58,345 nt of DNA from Planctomycetota bacterium (GTDB taxonomy: Bacteria; Planctomycetota; UBA8108; JACQVS01), in NCBI GenBank assembly GCA_016209605.1, contig JACQVS010000040.1, forward strand, positions 1 to 58,345, given 5' to 3'. Below the pieces are notes generated by a model. That model saw only the letters and a list, made by a program, of their open reading frames with translations, was not told where the DNA came from and did no database searches. Shown here piece after piece: positions 10,127 through 19,201 of the stretch (position 1 is the first letter of the stretch; every line of letters begins with the position of its first letter). Both the position numbers and the translations under genes were made by a program.

Positions 10127-10155
10127 CTTCGTGCTCTTCGTGACTTCGTGGTTAA
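10127..10155. repeat. CTTCGTG heptamer cluster
   Basis: Three copies of CTTCGTG, starting at 10127, 10136 and 10144, end in GTTAA between two convergent genes. This short motif pattern (CACGAAG on the other strand) is, as I recall, a widespread intergenic repeat in many bacterial phyla. No function is assigned. Confidence 0.6.
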
Positions 10156-10179
10156 TTTTTTCTTGGGAAATTCACTGGC

Positions 10180-11229
10180 TTATGATGTCTGTTCCTGCGG
10201 GGCGCGAGCCTTGATCACGGCCGACTTGGCCCGCACCGCCTGGGAGCCGCTGCCGCTTCCCGATTCGCTCGCCGAGGCGGCCCAGAGGCGCACCAGGTGG
10301 CGGCGAAAGGTCTCGTAGAGGGTGGGTTCCTCGGCCTTGCGCGCCACTTCCAGGAAGGGGAGCATGTTGTTGCCTTCGCGCGGCTGCCAGGGGAAAACGA
10401 TGGCCGATTCTTCGAAGATCACCGCCCGCAGGGCCGGGATTTCGTTGTAGTAGCGGACGCGGATCTTGGCCTCATCCGGCCGGTTCTCGTTGAGGGCTTC
10501 AATCGCTTCCAGGGTCACGCGCACCCGGCGCATGTAGTTCGAGGGGGTGATGTTCATTTCGGCGAGCAGGCTTTGAAAAACCGTCGCCTTGCGGCCCTCG
10601 GGGTCCGGAGCCAGCGACTCCGGCTTGAGGAGGAGCAGGTAAACCGGCACGTGGCGCACCGCATCGAGGGCGTCATAAAGCAGACCGCCGGCCGGGCCGG
10701 GCCCCTTTCCGAACAGCTCGTAACCGGTGACGTCGATGCTGCCGACACGGGCAGTTCCGCGGACCTGCGAGGAAAGTCTCTCGCGCAGCGGCTTGGAGGG
10801 ATTCAAGCAGTCCACCACCGAGAGCGCTTGAAAACCGCAGCGGTTGAGAGCGCGGAAGCCGCGGGCGCGAGGGAGATAAGCAGTATAGGCCAGGCCGCTC
10901 AGGAGCAGAATGCCGCTCAGGACCATGGCCAGGATGGCATACGCCCCCACCGTGGCGATCGCCTGCGGATGGTTGCGGATCAAGGCGCCGTCGAAAATCC
11001 CGAAGAGGGTGAAAAGGGCGGCCGAGGCCCCGCCCCAGAGGCGAATCCAGAGAAGAGCCTGCTTGTCCTCGGCGCTGGTGACGTGGAAGCTCACCTGCCC
11101 CACCTGGTCCAGCACCGCCCCCTGCAAGCGCCCCAGGAGCTTCTCAGGCCAGCGCACAAAACGGAACGGAACGACGACCGTGACCAGAAGGTAGGCAAGA
11201 ACGACAAAGAAAGCGAGCGCGGCGTACAT
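10180..11229 (-). CDS. Membrane protein of unknown function
   Basis: A 349-residue protein with a transmembrane helix at the very N-terminus (YAALAFFVVLAYLLVTVVV) and two more around residues 75-95 and 105-125, followed by a roughly 200-residue soluble, presumably cytoplasmic domain. The ATG at 11229 was chosen because GAGGGA lies eight bases upstream; the longer frame begins with TTG. The C-terminus is low-complexity Ser/Gly, then basic. I see no catalytic motif and do not recognise the family. It is convergent with the dockerin gene on its left and has no obvious operon partner. Confidence 0.7.
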   Translation of the reverse strand: MYAALAFFVVLAYLLVTVVVPFRFVRWPEKLLGRLQGAVLDQVGQVSFHVTSAEDKQALLWIRLWGGASAALFTLFGIFDGALIRNHPQAIATVGAYAILAMVLSGILLLSGLAYTAYLPRARGFRALNRCGFQALSVVDCLNPSKPLRERLSSQVRGTARVGSIDVTGYELFGKGPGPAGGLLYDALDAVRHVPVYLLLLKPESLAPDPEGRKATVFQSLLAEMNITPSNYMRRVRVTLEAIEALNENRPDEAKIRVRYYNEIPALRAVIFEESAIVFPWQPREGNNMLPFLEVARKAEEPTLYETFRRHLVRLWAASASESGSGSGSQAVRAKSAVIKARAPQEQTS

Positions 11230-11462
11230 GCGAATTCCCTCAGGCAAAGTTACCAAACCTGAACCCAGATCTTCTTAGCCGATTCAGTGCAACTGCCATA
11301 CCCGGAAGCCACCCTCCCGCAGGAGCTGACGAAACTGCCGGTCTGCCAGCCACTAGCGCCGGCGCCGCGGCGCGGGGGCCGGCGGATATTTCCGGTAACT
11401 CTCCAGGGGAATCTTACCGGGCCGTCCATTTTTTACCCGCGGTGATCGATGTACGCCTGGGC

Positions 11463-12735
11463 TCAATTCCCCACCACCGGCGTGTTCATGTCGGTCTGGA
11501 TCTCGGCTGCGGTGAGCGCGCGGTTGTAGATCCTCACCTCATCGATGCGGCCGGGGAAGAATTCATCACCATAGGTGTTGCCGCCGAGGCGCAGCGGCGT
11601 GCTGGAGGGATTGATTCCCCCCGCCTGGGCGGCGCTCCCCTTCTCCACGCCGTTGACGTAGAGCCGCAGCCGGCTGCCGTCGTAAGTGGCGGCGAGGTGC
11701 GACCAGGCGTTGGCGGGCAGCGCAGAGCCGACCATGATGTACCGGACGCTGCCGCCGGTGGTGATCCCCGCCGCCGGCTTGTTGGTGTGGGAGTTGGCGT
11801 GCAGGAAGTACGTGTCTACCTCCTTCTGGAGGACGCACTTCCAGCCCGAGAGCGCCGCCGTCGGGTACACCCAGGCCTCCAGGGTCATGGCCGCCGACAG
11901 ATCGAGGGAATTGGAGTCGTTCACCACCACCACATCGTTGATCCCATCGAAAAGGAGGGCGTTGCCGAACTTGCCCAGATTGGTCCAGGCCGCGCCGGAA
12001 ATGGAACCGCCATTGCCGTTGCTGGAGGCGTCCGAAACCGACGTTCCAGTTCCCTCATCAAAGGAGTAAGCCGCCACCAGGCTGGGATTCTGCGACTGGC
12101 GGATGAAGTCAGCGCTCGCCACCGCGCTTGGATCGTAGCCGGCCTTGAAGGCCCGCGCCTTCACCGTAGCGGTCGAGGTTAGCGTGAACGGCGCCGTGTA
12201 AAACGCCGACGATTCTGTGGGCGTGGCGCCGTTGAGGGTGTAGTAGATCGAGGCACCGCTCGTCGCCGTCGACAACGTCACCCCCACAGAACTCGAGAAC
12301 GTCCCGCCATTGGGGCTGATCACCGGCGTCGCCGCGACTTGCGTCGCCGTCACCGTCACCTCGTCGAAAGAGGAGAGCAGGCCGTCACCGGCCGTCAAGC
12401 GGAGCACATACGCGCCGATGGCCGGGAAGGCGACATGGGTGCGCGCCTGGTCGGCGTCGTCGAGGGGCCAGGTTGGCGCCGCCGGCCCGCTCACCAAGGT
12501 CCACAGCACCGACAGCGCTCCCGGCGGGTTGGGGCGGCCATCGTCGCTCGCCACTCCAGCGATCTCCGTGGTGACGCCGACCGGCACGATCAAGTCCGCG
12601 CCGGCGTTGACAAGCGGCGCCTGGTTCGGCTGCGAGGTGGTCACCGTCACTCCGGCTGCCGTGGCGGTGTTCCCGGCCGCATCGCGGGCGATGGCGGAGA
12701 GGACATGGGTTCCATCCAGCGACGCCGCCGTATCC
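11463..12735 (-). pseudogene. C-terminal part of the frameshifted dehydrogenase-like multidomain protein
   Basis: This frame encodes the continuation of the upstream gene after a frame change near 12736-12741. In order it has the tail of an Ig-like module (SLDGTHVLSAIARDAAGN), a PKD/cadherin-like module (NAGADLIVPVGVTTEIAG), a chitobiase-type module (TPVISPNGGTFSSSVGVTL, YYTLNGATPT), and a LamG/concanavalin-like domain of about 200 residues (VAAYSFDEGTG ... GRIDEVRIYNRALTAAEIQ). The first valine or methionine in this frame is at 12650 and has no convincing start signal. It is either a real pseudogene segment or the victim of a sequencing or assembly indel. Confidence 0.75.
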
Positions 12736-14640
12736 CTTGGTTCCGTCAGCGGGGCTGGTGATGTTGACCACCGGCGGGGTGTTGTTGGCCGAGATGAGGA
12801 GCTGAGCCTGCGCGGTGGCCCCTTGATTGTCAGCCACCGTGAGAGTCACCGTGAAGCTGGTCGGGACGCCGGCCGGGGCGTCGAAGGTGTGCGCTGGATC
12901 GGCGAGGCTGCTCGCGGGAGCGCCATCCCCGAAGTCCCAGGAGTAGATGAGCGGGAAGCCTTCCGGATCGGAGGAGCCGCTGCCCTGGAACTGGACAGCG
13001 AGGGGGCCGGGGCCGAACTTGACGCTGGAGGTCGCCACGGCGATGGGGGCCTGGTTGCCGGTCCCTTGATAGGAGATCTTCAGGACCTGGGAAGACCAGT
13101 CGATGTGGTACAGCGCCCCTGTGATGGGGTGCGTCGCCAGCGCGACCTCGATGCCGCCGGTGTCGAAGTCCTGCACCGCCACCGGATCGTTGTTCTGGTC
13201 GAAGGTGAAGCACTTGATCCAGCGCCCGCCGTATTCGCCGTGGAAGTAGGTGTTCCGGTACTGGGCCGGGAAGTCTGCGCCGGTGTACCAGACGCCTCCC
13301 ACCGAGCAGTTGCCGCCGAACTGCGGCCCGGATACCGGCGAGCCGACGGCGCCGACGTCGATCACGGCCGCGTTGCCGTCGACGAAAATGCCGGTGCGCG
13401 ACGGCCCGGAGCCATGCCGCCAGTCGATCGCCGGCCGGGTGTGAATAAAAGTCGGGATGCTTGAGGGAATCGACTGCGAGGTGTTGCAGGGGTTGGGAAA
13501 GACCGGATCGGGATTCAAGGTCTCCTGCTGGATGAGATCGCGGAAGTAGAAGTACTGCTGGGTGCAGCCGCCCGTTCCGTAAAGCGGGTTCGGGGCGTCG
13601 AGGTTGGAGGTGTTCCTGCTCCAGTATCCGCTGTGCGCTTCCAGGCCCTCGAAGGCCGGCCAGCCGAAGTTCTGGCCCTTGGCCACGCAGACGTCCAGCT
13701 CTTCCCAGGTGCTCCAGCCGACATCGCCGATATATAAGGCGCCAGGGTCGCCGTCCGCGGGATTGTGGCTGCCGGTGCCGGGCCGGCTGGTCATGCGGAA
13801 AGGATTGCGCAGGCCGAGCGCCCACACCCGCGACCGCGCCGACCGCGGTTTACCCGCATCATAAAAAGGATTGCTGGGCAGGCCATCGCCGGTGTTGGGA
13901 TCGACGCGCAGGATCTTGCCGCACAGGCAGTCGACCAGCTGCGCGCGGTAGGAGCCGACATTCTCCTTGGGCCGGATGATGCCGTCAGCCAGCCCCTGGC
14001 TGACATACCCGCCGGCCACCTGGCCGCCGGTGTCGACCTCTTGATAGCTCGCCGAGTCGCCGGTGGAGATGAGCAGCGTGCCATCGGCGCCAAAAACCAG
14101 CGAGCCGACGCCGTGGGACTGGTGCAGGATGGGGATCCCCTGGTCGATGCTTTCTCCAACGAGCACGAGACGGCTGGCGGGATCGACGCTGTGGAAGTTG
14201 TCGGCTGGTCTCGCCGTGTAGCGCGTCAGCCGGCCGATGGTGGCGTTGAAGTACTCGTTGGCCGCGGGGTTGTAGCTTCCGGTCCCGTAATAGAGCAGAT
14301 GATGCCGGTCGACGACGTAGAGGAGGTAAATGTACCCGTTGGAGAGGAAGTTGGGGTGAAGCGCGAATCCGAGGAGGCCGAAGTCGCGCCAGCCCCCCAC
14401 CTCCTCGCTGAGGTCGACGAGCGGCGCGGGGTCGCGCGCGCCGTTTTCGACGATCCAGACTTTGCCGCCCCGCTCCCACACCAGCATCCGGCCATCGGAG
14501 GCGAAGGTGATCCCCACCGCCTCGTTCCAGGTGCCGCCGATCGGACTTTCGACAAAGCCGGGGGGGAACGCCAGCGCCGTTGAAAAAGGAATGAGGAGAA
14601 AAGAAAAAGCCACTGCCAACCGTTTCACCGGTTTGAACAT
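12385..14640 (-). CDS. Secreted glucose/sorbosone-dehydrogenase-like protein, N-terminal part as it reads
   Basis: The start at 14640 follows GGGAG and opens a signal peptide (KRLAVAFSFLLIPFSTALA). Residues 25-500 form a PQQ-type soluble glucose/sorbosone dehydrogenase propeller (WNEAVGITFASDGRMLVWERGG, GLLGFALHPNF, GDSASYQEV, WALGLRNPFR, GDVGWSTWEELD, NFGWPAFEG). A PKD domain follows (WDFGDG). After NITSPADG at about 12742 the frame loses similarity and runs to a stop at 12385; the true continuation is in the next frame (11463-12735). An Ig-like module of the usual ~90 residues also seems to lack its middle. Intact, the protein would be about 1050 residues. It was probably an extracellular sugar-oxidising or carbohydrate-binding protein. 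Confidence 0.8.
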   Translation of the reverse strand: MFKPVKRLAVAFSFLLIPFSTALAFPPGFVESPIGGTWNEAVGITFASDGRMLVWERGGKVWIVENGARDPAPLVDLSEEVGGWRDFGLLGFALHPNFLSNGYIYLLYVVDRHHLLYYGTGSYNPAANEYFNATIGRLTRYTARPADNFHSVDPASRLVLVGESIDQGIPILHQSHGVGSLVFGADGTLLISTGDSASYQEVDTGGQVAGGYVSQGLADGIIRPKENVGSYRAQLVDCLCGKILRVDPNTGDGLPSNPFYDAGKPRSARSRVWALGLRNPFRMTSRPGTGSHNPADGDPGALYIGDVGWSTWEELDVCVAKGQNFGWPAFEGLEAHSGYWSRNTSNLDAPNPLYGTGGCTQQYFYFRDLIQQETLNPDPVFPNPCNTSQSIPSSIPTFIHTRPAIDWRHGSGPSRTGIFVDGNAAVIDVGAVGSPVSGPQFGGNCSVGGVWYTGADFPAQYRNTYFHGEYGGRWIKCFTFDQNNDPVAVQDFDTGGIEVALATHPITGALYHIDWSSQVLKISYQGTGNQAPIAVATSSVKFGPGPLAVQFQGSGSSDPEGFPLIYSWDFGDGAPASSLADPAHTFDAPAGVPTSFTVTLTVADNQGATAQAQLLISANNTPPVVNITSPADGTKGYGGVAGWNPCPLRHRPRCGREHRHGSRSDGDHLAAEPGAACQRRRGLDRAGRRHHGDRWSGERRWPPQPAGSAVGAVDLGERAGGANLAPRRRRPGAHPCRLPGHRRVCAPLDGR

Positions 14641-14910
14641 GATCGTCTCCCAATAGACAAAAGGTGCTTGAAAATGAACCGGCAAGCGGCCCTACGCCCT
14701 GGAGAAAACAGTGGCGGACTGCCTTGCCAAAGGTTGTACGGACAGCTTGGTAAAACAATAATTGTACCGCTTGGCATGCGGCGTAAAAAGGGATTAAATG
14801 TCCGGTAGGAAGACTGTAAACCTCTGGAAACTTGGGGGGGAAACCTCGCCGGCTCCCCCCCGGTCTTTCCCGGCGGAGGCCGTCTTTAATAATTCTGGAC
14901 GGTTTGCTTG

Positions 14911-17466
14911 TCAAAAGCTCTTGGTCTGGCGGCGCGCCTGCTCCGGATCGACGCTCGCGGGGCCCTGGCGGGGCTGGTACCAGAGCGAGCGCCAGTAGGC
15001 GCGGTCGAGGGCGTAGGGGTCGAGAGGCCGGGCCGGATCGAGGTCTCTCGACAGGATGCCGTAGTTCTGCATTTCGCGGATGTAAGCCGGATGAGGCCGG
15101 AAGCCGGGCATGTCGAATCGCTTCCTGCGATCGAGCTCGCCTTTGGTGTCGCGGATCGAGGCCAGGAGCTTCTCGTAGTCGGCATCCGCCGCGCTCTCAA
15201 ACATGGCCGCGCCGGCCGCCTTCTCTTGCGCCGCGGCGCCGCAGAGGCCGTAGCCGCCGGCGGCCGGGGCGAGCGGCGCGAGGAGGAGGAGCGACTTCTC
15301 GGGCCGGCTCAAGTTGTAGATGATATGGCGCGAGTAGCGGATCCTCGGATCGTTGTAGAGGATCGCCCAGGGCGGCATTTCCATGTGATCGGAAGGGCTC
15401 TCGGGAAGGCGCATGGCCCCCTGATGGCAGCCGCCGCAGCGCCGCCCCATGGCCTCCCTGGCGGCCTTGACGCTCTCGAAGGCGGTGTCGGAGCGGTCGA
15501 TCTGGTTCTCGGCGTAGCCGCCGATCATCCCGGTCCCCAGCGCCGCGTAAGTGCCGGGGTAGGCCGCCCCGGTCTCGATCCACAGCCGCACCAGCTTGCG
15601 CTCGCGCTCGGACAGCCGGACGCCATAATGAGCTCCCTCGATCTTCTTCATCAGCGGGCTCCCGGAGCTGCCCAGGGCGCGCGGCGCGTAATTGCTCTGC
15701 GGCAGGTTGCGGCCGTCGGCGAACTGGCGGCGGACGGTGAGCATGTAGTAGCTGTGTGAGAACATCGGTCCATGGTCGCCGGTGAGGAGAACGCCGCCCG
15801 CCCTCGGCCCGCCCGCTCCGGTCTTCTCGTAGTCGTGGCAGGGGACGCAATGGCGGTCGAGGATGGGCTGGAGATCGCGCGGGAAGTCCAGGACCTCGGG
15901 CGCATCGGCAATCGGCTCGATCCGGCTGGGCGGGCGCCGCAGCGCCATCAAGTGGCCCGACGGCAGCGGGGCGCGAGTGCGCTGCTCATGGCAGCCCAGG
16001 CAGCTCGTCACCTCGCCGGGCTGGACGGTGACGAAGCTTTGCATGCGCTTCACCGACAAATCGCTTCCATCGAGGGCGACGAAAAAGAGGCTGCGGAGAG
16101 CCGGCACTTCCATGTAAGCCGAGCCGTCCTCCTCCACCGGCACCGTCCCGAGGATGCGCTCGAGGGTGAAGGTGCCCCCGTAACTGAGGGGCTCCATGCC
16201 GCCGGTGAAGTTGATGGGCTTGGGGAGGGTCTCGAGGATGAGCAGCTTCGTGATCTCGCCCCGCTGGACGCCGGCCATGTTGCGGCCTTCGTAGACGTTG
16301 GCGAGGACGAGCTTGCCGGTCTCCTCTTCGGGCTGGACCCGCGAGGGGATGACGTGCTCGCGGTCGCGGCGGCAGAGCGGCACGGGCTCGTGGCAGTGCA
16401 AGCCGGCGCGCCGATCCTCCTCGGGGAGCCGGTAGAGGATCTCCACCGCGCCGCGCCCGTCAAGGAGGTCGATCTCGGGCCCGCGGGCGGCGAGGAAATA
16501 CTCCTCGGAAAGCGGCCAGGGATCGCGGAAGTTCTCGGCGGGATGGACCGCGCGGGCCGAGTGCCGGTCGTCCGGCCCCGCCCGGGGATCGACCACCGTC
16601 ACCTTGCCGGCGTGCTCCCGGAGGCCGTGACCGGGAGAGAAGATGGAGACGATCTTCTGGCTCCCCGGGATCGGCCGCGCATCGATCATGGTGATGCCGG
16701 GATGGAGGTTGCCGTAGAAAACCATCTGGTTGGTGCCGTCGGGATTCACCGTCCAGAGATGATGGTAGTGGACCTGGGAGCGATCGACGTACTCCCAGCG
16801 GGTGTAGAGGATGCGGCCGTCGGGCAAGACCGCGGGGGTGTTGTCGTGCTCATTGTTGCTCGAGATGAGGCGGAGGTTCTTCCCCTCGCCGTCGCAGCGG
16901 TAAAGGATCGCCACCTTGGTGAGCCAGCAGTTGACCCAGCGGTTGGCCCGGCTCGAGCAGAAGACGATATCGCCGTCGGGCAGGTAGGCCGGCTCGAGGT
17001 CATCGTAAGGGCCATCGGTGAGCTGTTTCAAACCGCTGCCGTCGGCCTCGATCTCGTAAAGGTTGTAGCTCGTTGAGCCGCCTTTCCGGTAGGAAAAGAG
17101 GATCTTCCTGCCGTCATGGCGGACCTGGGGATCGCGCACGCCGCCCTTGGAATCGTCAAGAAGCACGGTCAACCGGCCGGTCCGGAGACCGAGGCGGCAG
17201 AGCCGGCCGCCCTCGCCGTAGGTGACGCGCTGCGGCCCCTCGGCGTAATAGCCGAAGTTGGCGTACCAGTGACCGTCCTTGCCGGGCTGCCGGACGGCGA
17301 AGACGATGTCCTCCACCCCGGCAAGGGGGCCGGCCAGCGCCGCGGGCAGGAGCTTCGCCTCTGAGGGCGGAGGGGTTTCACCCCGCGCCCCAGCAACTTC
17401 GAAATTGAAGAAAACGATGGCCACGACTCCGGCCAGGGCCCCGGCCCACGGATAGTGCCTTTCCAT
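14911..17466 (-). CDS. Triheme protein of the hydrazine synthase alpha-like family
   Basis: An 851-residue exported protein with a signal peptide (PWAGALAGVVAIVFFNF) and a start preceded by GGGAGG. Residues 50-400 form a WD40/PD40-type propeller (YEIEADGSGLKQLTDGPYD, EPAYLPDGDIVFCSSRAN, TPAVLPDGRILYTRWEYVD), as in the middle domain of hydrazine synthase alpha. Three haem-binding CxxCH sites follow: CLGCH near residue 489, CVPCH near 540 and CGGCH near 678. Members of this group are common in non-anammox planctomycetes, so hydrazine synthesis should not be inferred; no beta or gamma subunit is nearby. It probably serves periplasmic electron transfer or an oxidoreductase function. Confidence 0.8.
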   Translation of the reverse strand: MERHYPWAGALAGVVAIVFFNFEVAGARGETPPPSEAKLLPAALAGPLAGVEDIVFAVRQPGKDGHWYANFGYYAEGPQRVTYGEGGRLCRLGLRTGRLTVLLDDSKGGVRDPQVRHDGRKILFSYRKGGSTSYNLYEIEADGSGLKQLTDGPYDDLEPAYLPDGDIVFCSSRANRWVNCWLTKVAILYRCDGEGKNLRLISSNNEHDNTPAVLPDGRILYTRWEYVDRSQVHYHHLWTVNPDGTNQMVFYGNLHPGITMIDARPIPGSQKIVSIFSPGHGLREHAGKVTVVDPRAGPDDRHSARAVHPAENFRDPWPLSEEYFLAARGPEIDLLDGRGAVEILYRLPEEDRRAGLHCHEPVPLCRRDREHVIPSRVQPEEETGKLVLANVYEGRNMAGVQRGEITKLLILETLPKPINFTGGMEPLSYGGTFTLERILGTVPVEEDGSAYMEVPALRSLFFVALDGSDLSVKRMQSFVTVQPGEVTSCLGCHEQRTRAPLPSGHLMALRRPPSRIEPIADAPEVLDFPRDLQPILDRHCVPCHDYEKTGAGGPRAGGVLLTGDHGPMFSHSYYMLTVRRQFADGRNLPQSNYAPRALGSSGSPLMKKIEGAHYGVRLSERERKLVRLWIETGAAYPGTYAALGTGMIGGYAENQIDRSDTAFESVKAAREAMGRRCGGCHQGAMRLPESPSDHMEMPPWAILYNDPRIRYSRHIIYNLSRPEKSLLLLAPLAPAAGGYGLCGAAAQEKAAGAAMFESAADADYEKLLASIRDTKGELDRRKRFDMPGFRPHPAYIREMQNYGILSRDLDPARPLDPYALDRAYWRSLWYQPRQGPASVDPEQARRQTKSF

Positions 17467-17578
17467 GCTCGATCCTCCCGCTTCTGGAGAAAGGTGAAAC
17501 TACACGGGCAAGATTATGCCACGGCAGCAGCGCCTCAGGACGTGATCAAAGTCACAAAGCGGATGCAGAGAGAAGCGG

Positions 17579-19201
17579 TCAATTCACCGCCCTCCTGCCG
17601 GCGTAGATCCCCCAGGCGGTGAAGAAGAAGCCCAGGAAGCCGTAAACCGCCTTGGCGACGTGGATGATGGGGGCTCCGAAGAGGAGGAACTTCGGCCCCT
17701 CCTCGGGTCGCATGTCGGCGCCGGCGAGAGACCACCAGAGCGTGATGGGCGAGAGGTAGTAAAAGGAGAAGATCCCATCTTTCCAGTTGAAGAAATGGAA
17801 AATCATCGGCAGGAGCGCCGTGATCACGAAGATGAAAAAAACCGTGAGCACGCTGTAGCGCGGCGTGAAGCCGCAGCCCGAGAGGAAAAATCCCAGGGTG
17901 CTGAAGGCGAAGACGTAAAACGGCAAGGTCAAGAGCGTCTCCCGGACGCGGGCCAGCGCTTCGCCCGGAATTCCGGAACCCGCCGCCGCCCGGCAAACCG
18001 CCGCCAGGATCATGGACGCCGCCGCGGTCAGGAGCAGGACGTACACCAGACCGGATGAGGCGCCCGGCGCAAAGGGGTACTGGAAGAGCGCCAGCAATCG
18101 GACTCTCGAACCGCCTCCGCCCGGCCTGGACAAGGCCGGCGTCTCCGTGGGGTAAGCGAGGGCGGCCAGGAACAGAATCAGGGCGGCGACCGCCACCATG
18201 CCGAGGACGTGCTCCTCCCGGGCCAGGTGGACGAACCAGGGGAACTCCACCGCCTGGCGGACCAGGTAAAAGACCAAGAACAGCAGGGTCAAAATCCGCA
18301 GAGAGGTGGATCGATTGGCCAGGAAGGGCCGGATGCGGTTGGCCGCCAGCAGGAAAAGATAAGCGAAGAGGAAACCGCCCATGATGAAAAAGCCGCCGAG
18401 GCTCCAGAACTTCTCGAAAGAATTCGCCTCCAGGACCGCCTTGCCGGTTTCCACCGGTTGATAAGAGTACTTCTCGATGATTTGACCGATCAGGGTGCTC
18501 CCCTCGCTTTGCTTGGCGAGCTTGTCAAGCTCGCCGTACTCGTAAAAGGAATAGCCGGAAAACGCCAGCACGACCGTGTAAACCGCCAGGGTGCTGCGGA
18601 TGTTGGCCTGGAACCAGGAGGAAAAGTACACTCCGATCATGGCGATGATCACGGTCAAGCCGATCAAGAAGCCGTAGGCGGCGAGGATTTCGATCAGCTT
18701 CACGCCGCCCAGCAGGGTGCTCACCGCGAGGAGAGGGATGGTGGCGACGACGCTGATCAGGCAGTAAATCGAGGTGGCCAGGAACTTCCCCCAGACGATC
18801 TCCACCGCCTGGAGATCGGTGGTGATGAGCAAGTCCAGGGAGCGGTTGACGCGCTCCTCGCTGAAAGCGGTGGCACTGAAGGCGGGGAAGACGATCAGCA
18901 CGATCATGTACTGGATGATGAAAAAGAGATCGAAGACGTCGCGGCCCAGCTGCACGGAGGTGAGCTGGCTCTCGCGGCCGTTCCAGATCTTGAAGAGGAT
19001 TCCGAAGGCGATGGCGGCGAGGCAAATGAAGTGGCTGATGAAAAAGCGATTCTTGCGGAAATCGGCGCGCAGCTCCTTCAAGAGGATCGGCCAGCCGAGA
19101 TTGCCGAATGCCCGCGCCGCGATGGCCCGCAGCCAGGGCACGGAGGCGCTCAGGAACCGGGAGCGGGCCCGTGGACCTGCCGGGCTACTGAACTTCGCCA
19201 C
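17579..19201 (-). CDS. ABC-2 type transporter permease
   Basis: A 540-residue membrane protein with roughly a dozen hydrophobic segments. The N-terminal half has ABC-2 permease character (NPILLKEL-like GWPILLKELRADFRKNRFF, then FSATAFSEERVNRSLDLLITTDL, the cytoplasmic coupling region). It starts with GTG at 19201, behind GGAGGTGAC, and overlaps the end of the ATPase gene by 17 bases, so the two are coupled and surely partners. Substrate is unknown; exporters of this type in planctomycetes often sit with a GATase-like membrane protein as here. Confidence 0.85.
   Translation of the reverse strand: MAKFSSPAGPRARSRFLSASVPWLRAIAARAFGNLGWPILLKELRADFRKNRFFISHFICLAAIAFGILFKIWNGRESQLTSVQLGRDVFDLFFIIQYMIVLIVFPAFSATAFSEERVNRSLDLLITTDLQAVEIVWGKFLATSIYCLISVVATIPLLAVSTLLGGVKLIEILAAYGFLIGLTVIIAMIGVYFSSWFQANIRSTLAVYTVVLAFSGYSFYEYGELDKLAKQSEGSTLIGQIIEKYSYQPVETGKAVLEANSFEKFWSLGGFFIMGGFLFAYLFLLAANRIRPFLANRSTSLRILTLLFLVFYLVRQAVEFPWFVHLAREEHVLGMVAVAALILFLAALAYPTETPALSRPGGGGSRVRLLALFQYPFAPGASSGLVYVLLLTAAASMILAAVCRAAAGSGIPGEALARVRETLLTLPFYVFAFSTLGFFLSGCGFTPRYSVLTVFFIFVITALLPMIFHFFNWKDGIFSFYYLSPITLWWSLAGADMRPEEGPKFLLFGAPIIHVAKAVYGFLGFFFTAWGIYAGRRAVN

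Noticed and set aside
14911..17466. True hydrazine synthase and an anammox organism
   Set aside because: No beta/gamma subunits, hydrazine dehydrogenase or other anammox markers are in the window, and the family is broad in non-anammox planctomycetes.
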